A stretch of DNA of 64,000 nt from Synchiropus splendidus (Eukaryota > Chordata > Actinopteri > Syngnathiformes > Callionymidae). The notes beneath the pieces were generated by a model. That model searched no databases, was not told the DNA's origin, and worked only from the letters and a program-made list of their open reading frames with translations. Below are positions 63,871 through 64,000 of the stretch, one piece after another; the first letter of the stretch is position 1, and the number at the start of each line of letters is the position of its first letter. The position numbers and the translations under genes were made by a program. Where the stretch lies: contig NC_071338.1 in the NCBI RefSeq assembly GCF_027744825.2, positions 29,617,501-29,681,500 on the forward strand. Direction: 5' to 3'.

Positions 63871-64000
63871 CATGGAAGTTGAGAATGAAGAATCCTCCGG
63901 TCGAAAAGTCAGAGTGGAATCGGATCAGGACCTGTGGACTGGTGCTATACGCTGACTCTAACGCCGTGTTGCCACTGAAGACTCCAAGCTGTGGACTGGA
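63871..64000 (-). CDS. csmd1: CSMD1 exon: C-terminal end of a CUB domain (probably CUB 13), cut by the window edge
   Basis: The minus strand reads SSPQLGVFSGNTALESAYS and later FHSDFSTGGFFILNFH, the typical last strands of a CUB domain. The donor is GTGAGC and leaves one base (phase 1) that joins the next exon as an alanine codon. The exon continues past position 64000, so its acceptor is not visible. It encodes residues 1-43 of the part seen here. Confidence 0.92.

Overview
The window looks like teleost-fish genomic DNA, although no species can be named from it. It carries the 3' half of one large vertebrate gene on the minus strand: CSMD1 (CUB and Sushi multiple domains 1) or a close teleost paralogue. 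I reconstructed 29 coding exons. All 28 introns have GT donors and AG acceptors, and the reading phases join without a break into 1362 codons plus a TAG stop. The 5' end of the gene, with the signal peptide, about twelve CUB domains and the promoter, lies beyond position 64000. The teleost origin is inferred from mixed very short (67-85 bp) and kilobase introns, long (AT)n tracts, and hAT-, Harbinger- and RTE-like repeats of the kind common in fish.

Layout from right to left, which is the direction of transcription. 63871-64000 is the end of a CUB domain. 63256-63336 and 60226-60339 form a split sushi domain. 59490-59606, 59351-59422 and 59043-59189 form the last CUB domain. Fifteen consecutive sushi domains follow, from 57364 down to 28241. 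Most are encoded by one phase-1/phase-1 exon each, and two are split over two exons. Then come a juxtamembrane stretch (28169-20715), the transmembrane helix (20443-20569) and the cytoplasmic tail with the stop (14612-14771). The order of domains matches vertebrate CSMD1 with no missing or extra domain. The product is a type I membrane protein whose CUB/sushi ectodomain belongs to the complement-regulator-like superfamily.

Region 1-14611 has no exon I can support. Its right part probably holds the 3' untranslated region of the gene. A minus-strand AATAAA at 6979-6984 is the best distal polyadenylation candidate, but this is unproven. The left part (1-6970) is intergenic-looking DNA with several (AT)n microsatellites, a local tandem duplication and a 301-bp inverted-repeat element.

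Introns hold non-autonomous DNA transposons, three of them with visible terminal inverted repeats and plausible target-site duplications. They also hold decayed non-LTR retrotransposon fragments and short dispersed repeats. I found no RNA gene, CRISPR array or second protein-coding gene, and no sign of an unusual multi-gene system. The points most worth a second look are the MITE families, a 72-bp intron that can be read in frame, a homopolymer in a splice acceptor tract, a repeated intronic segment flanking two sushi exons, and the possible very long 3' UTR.
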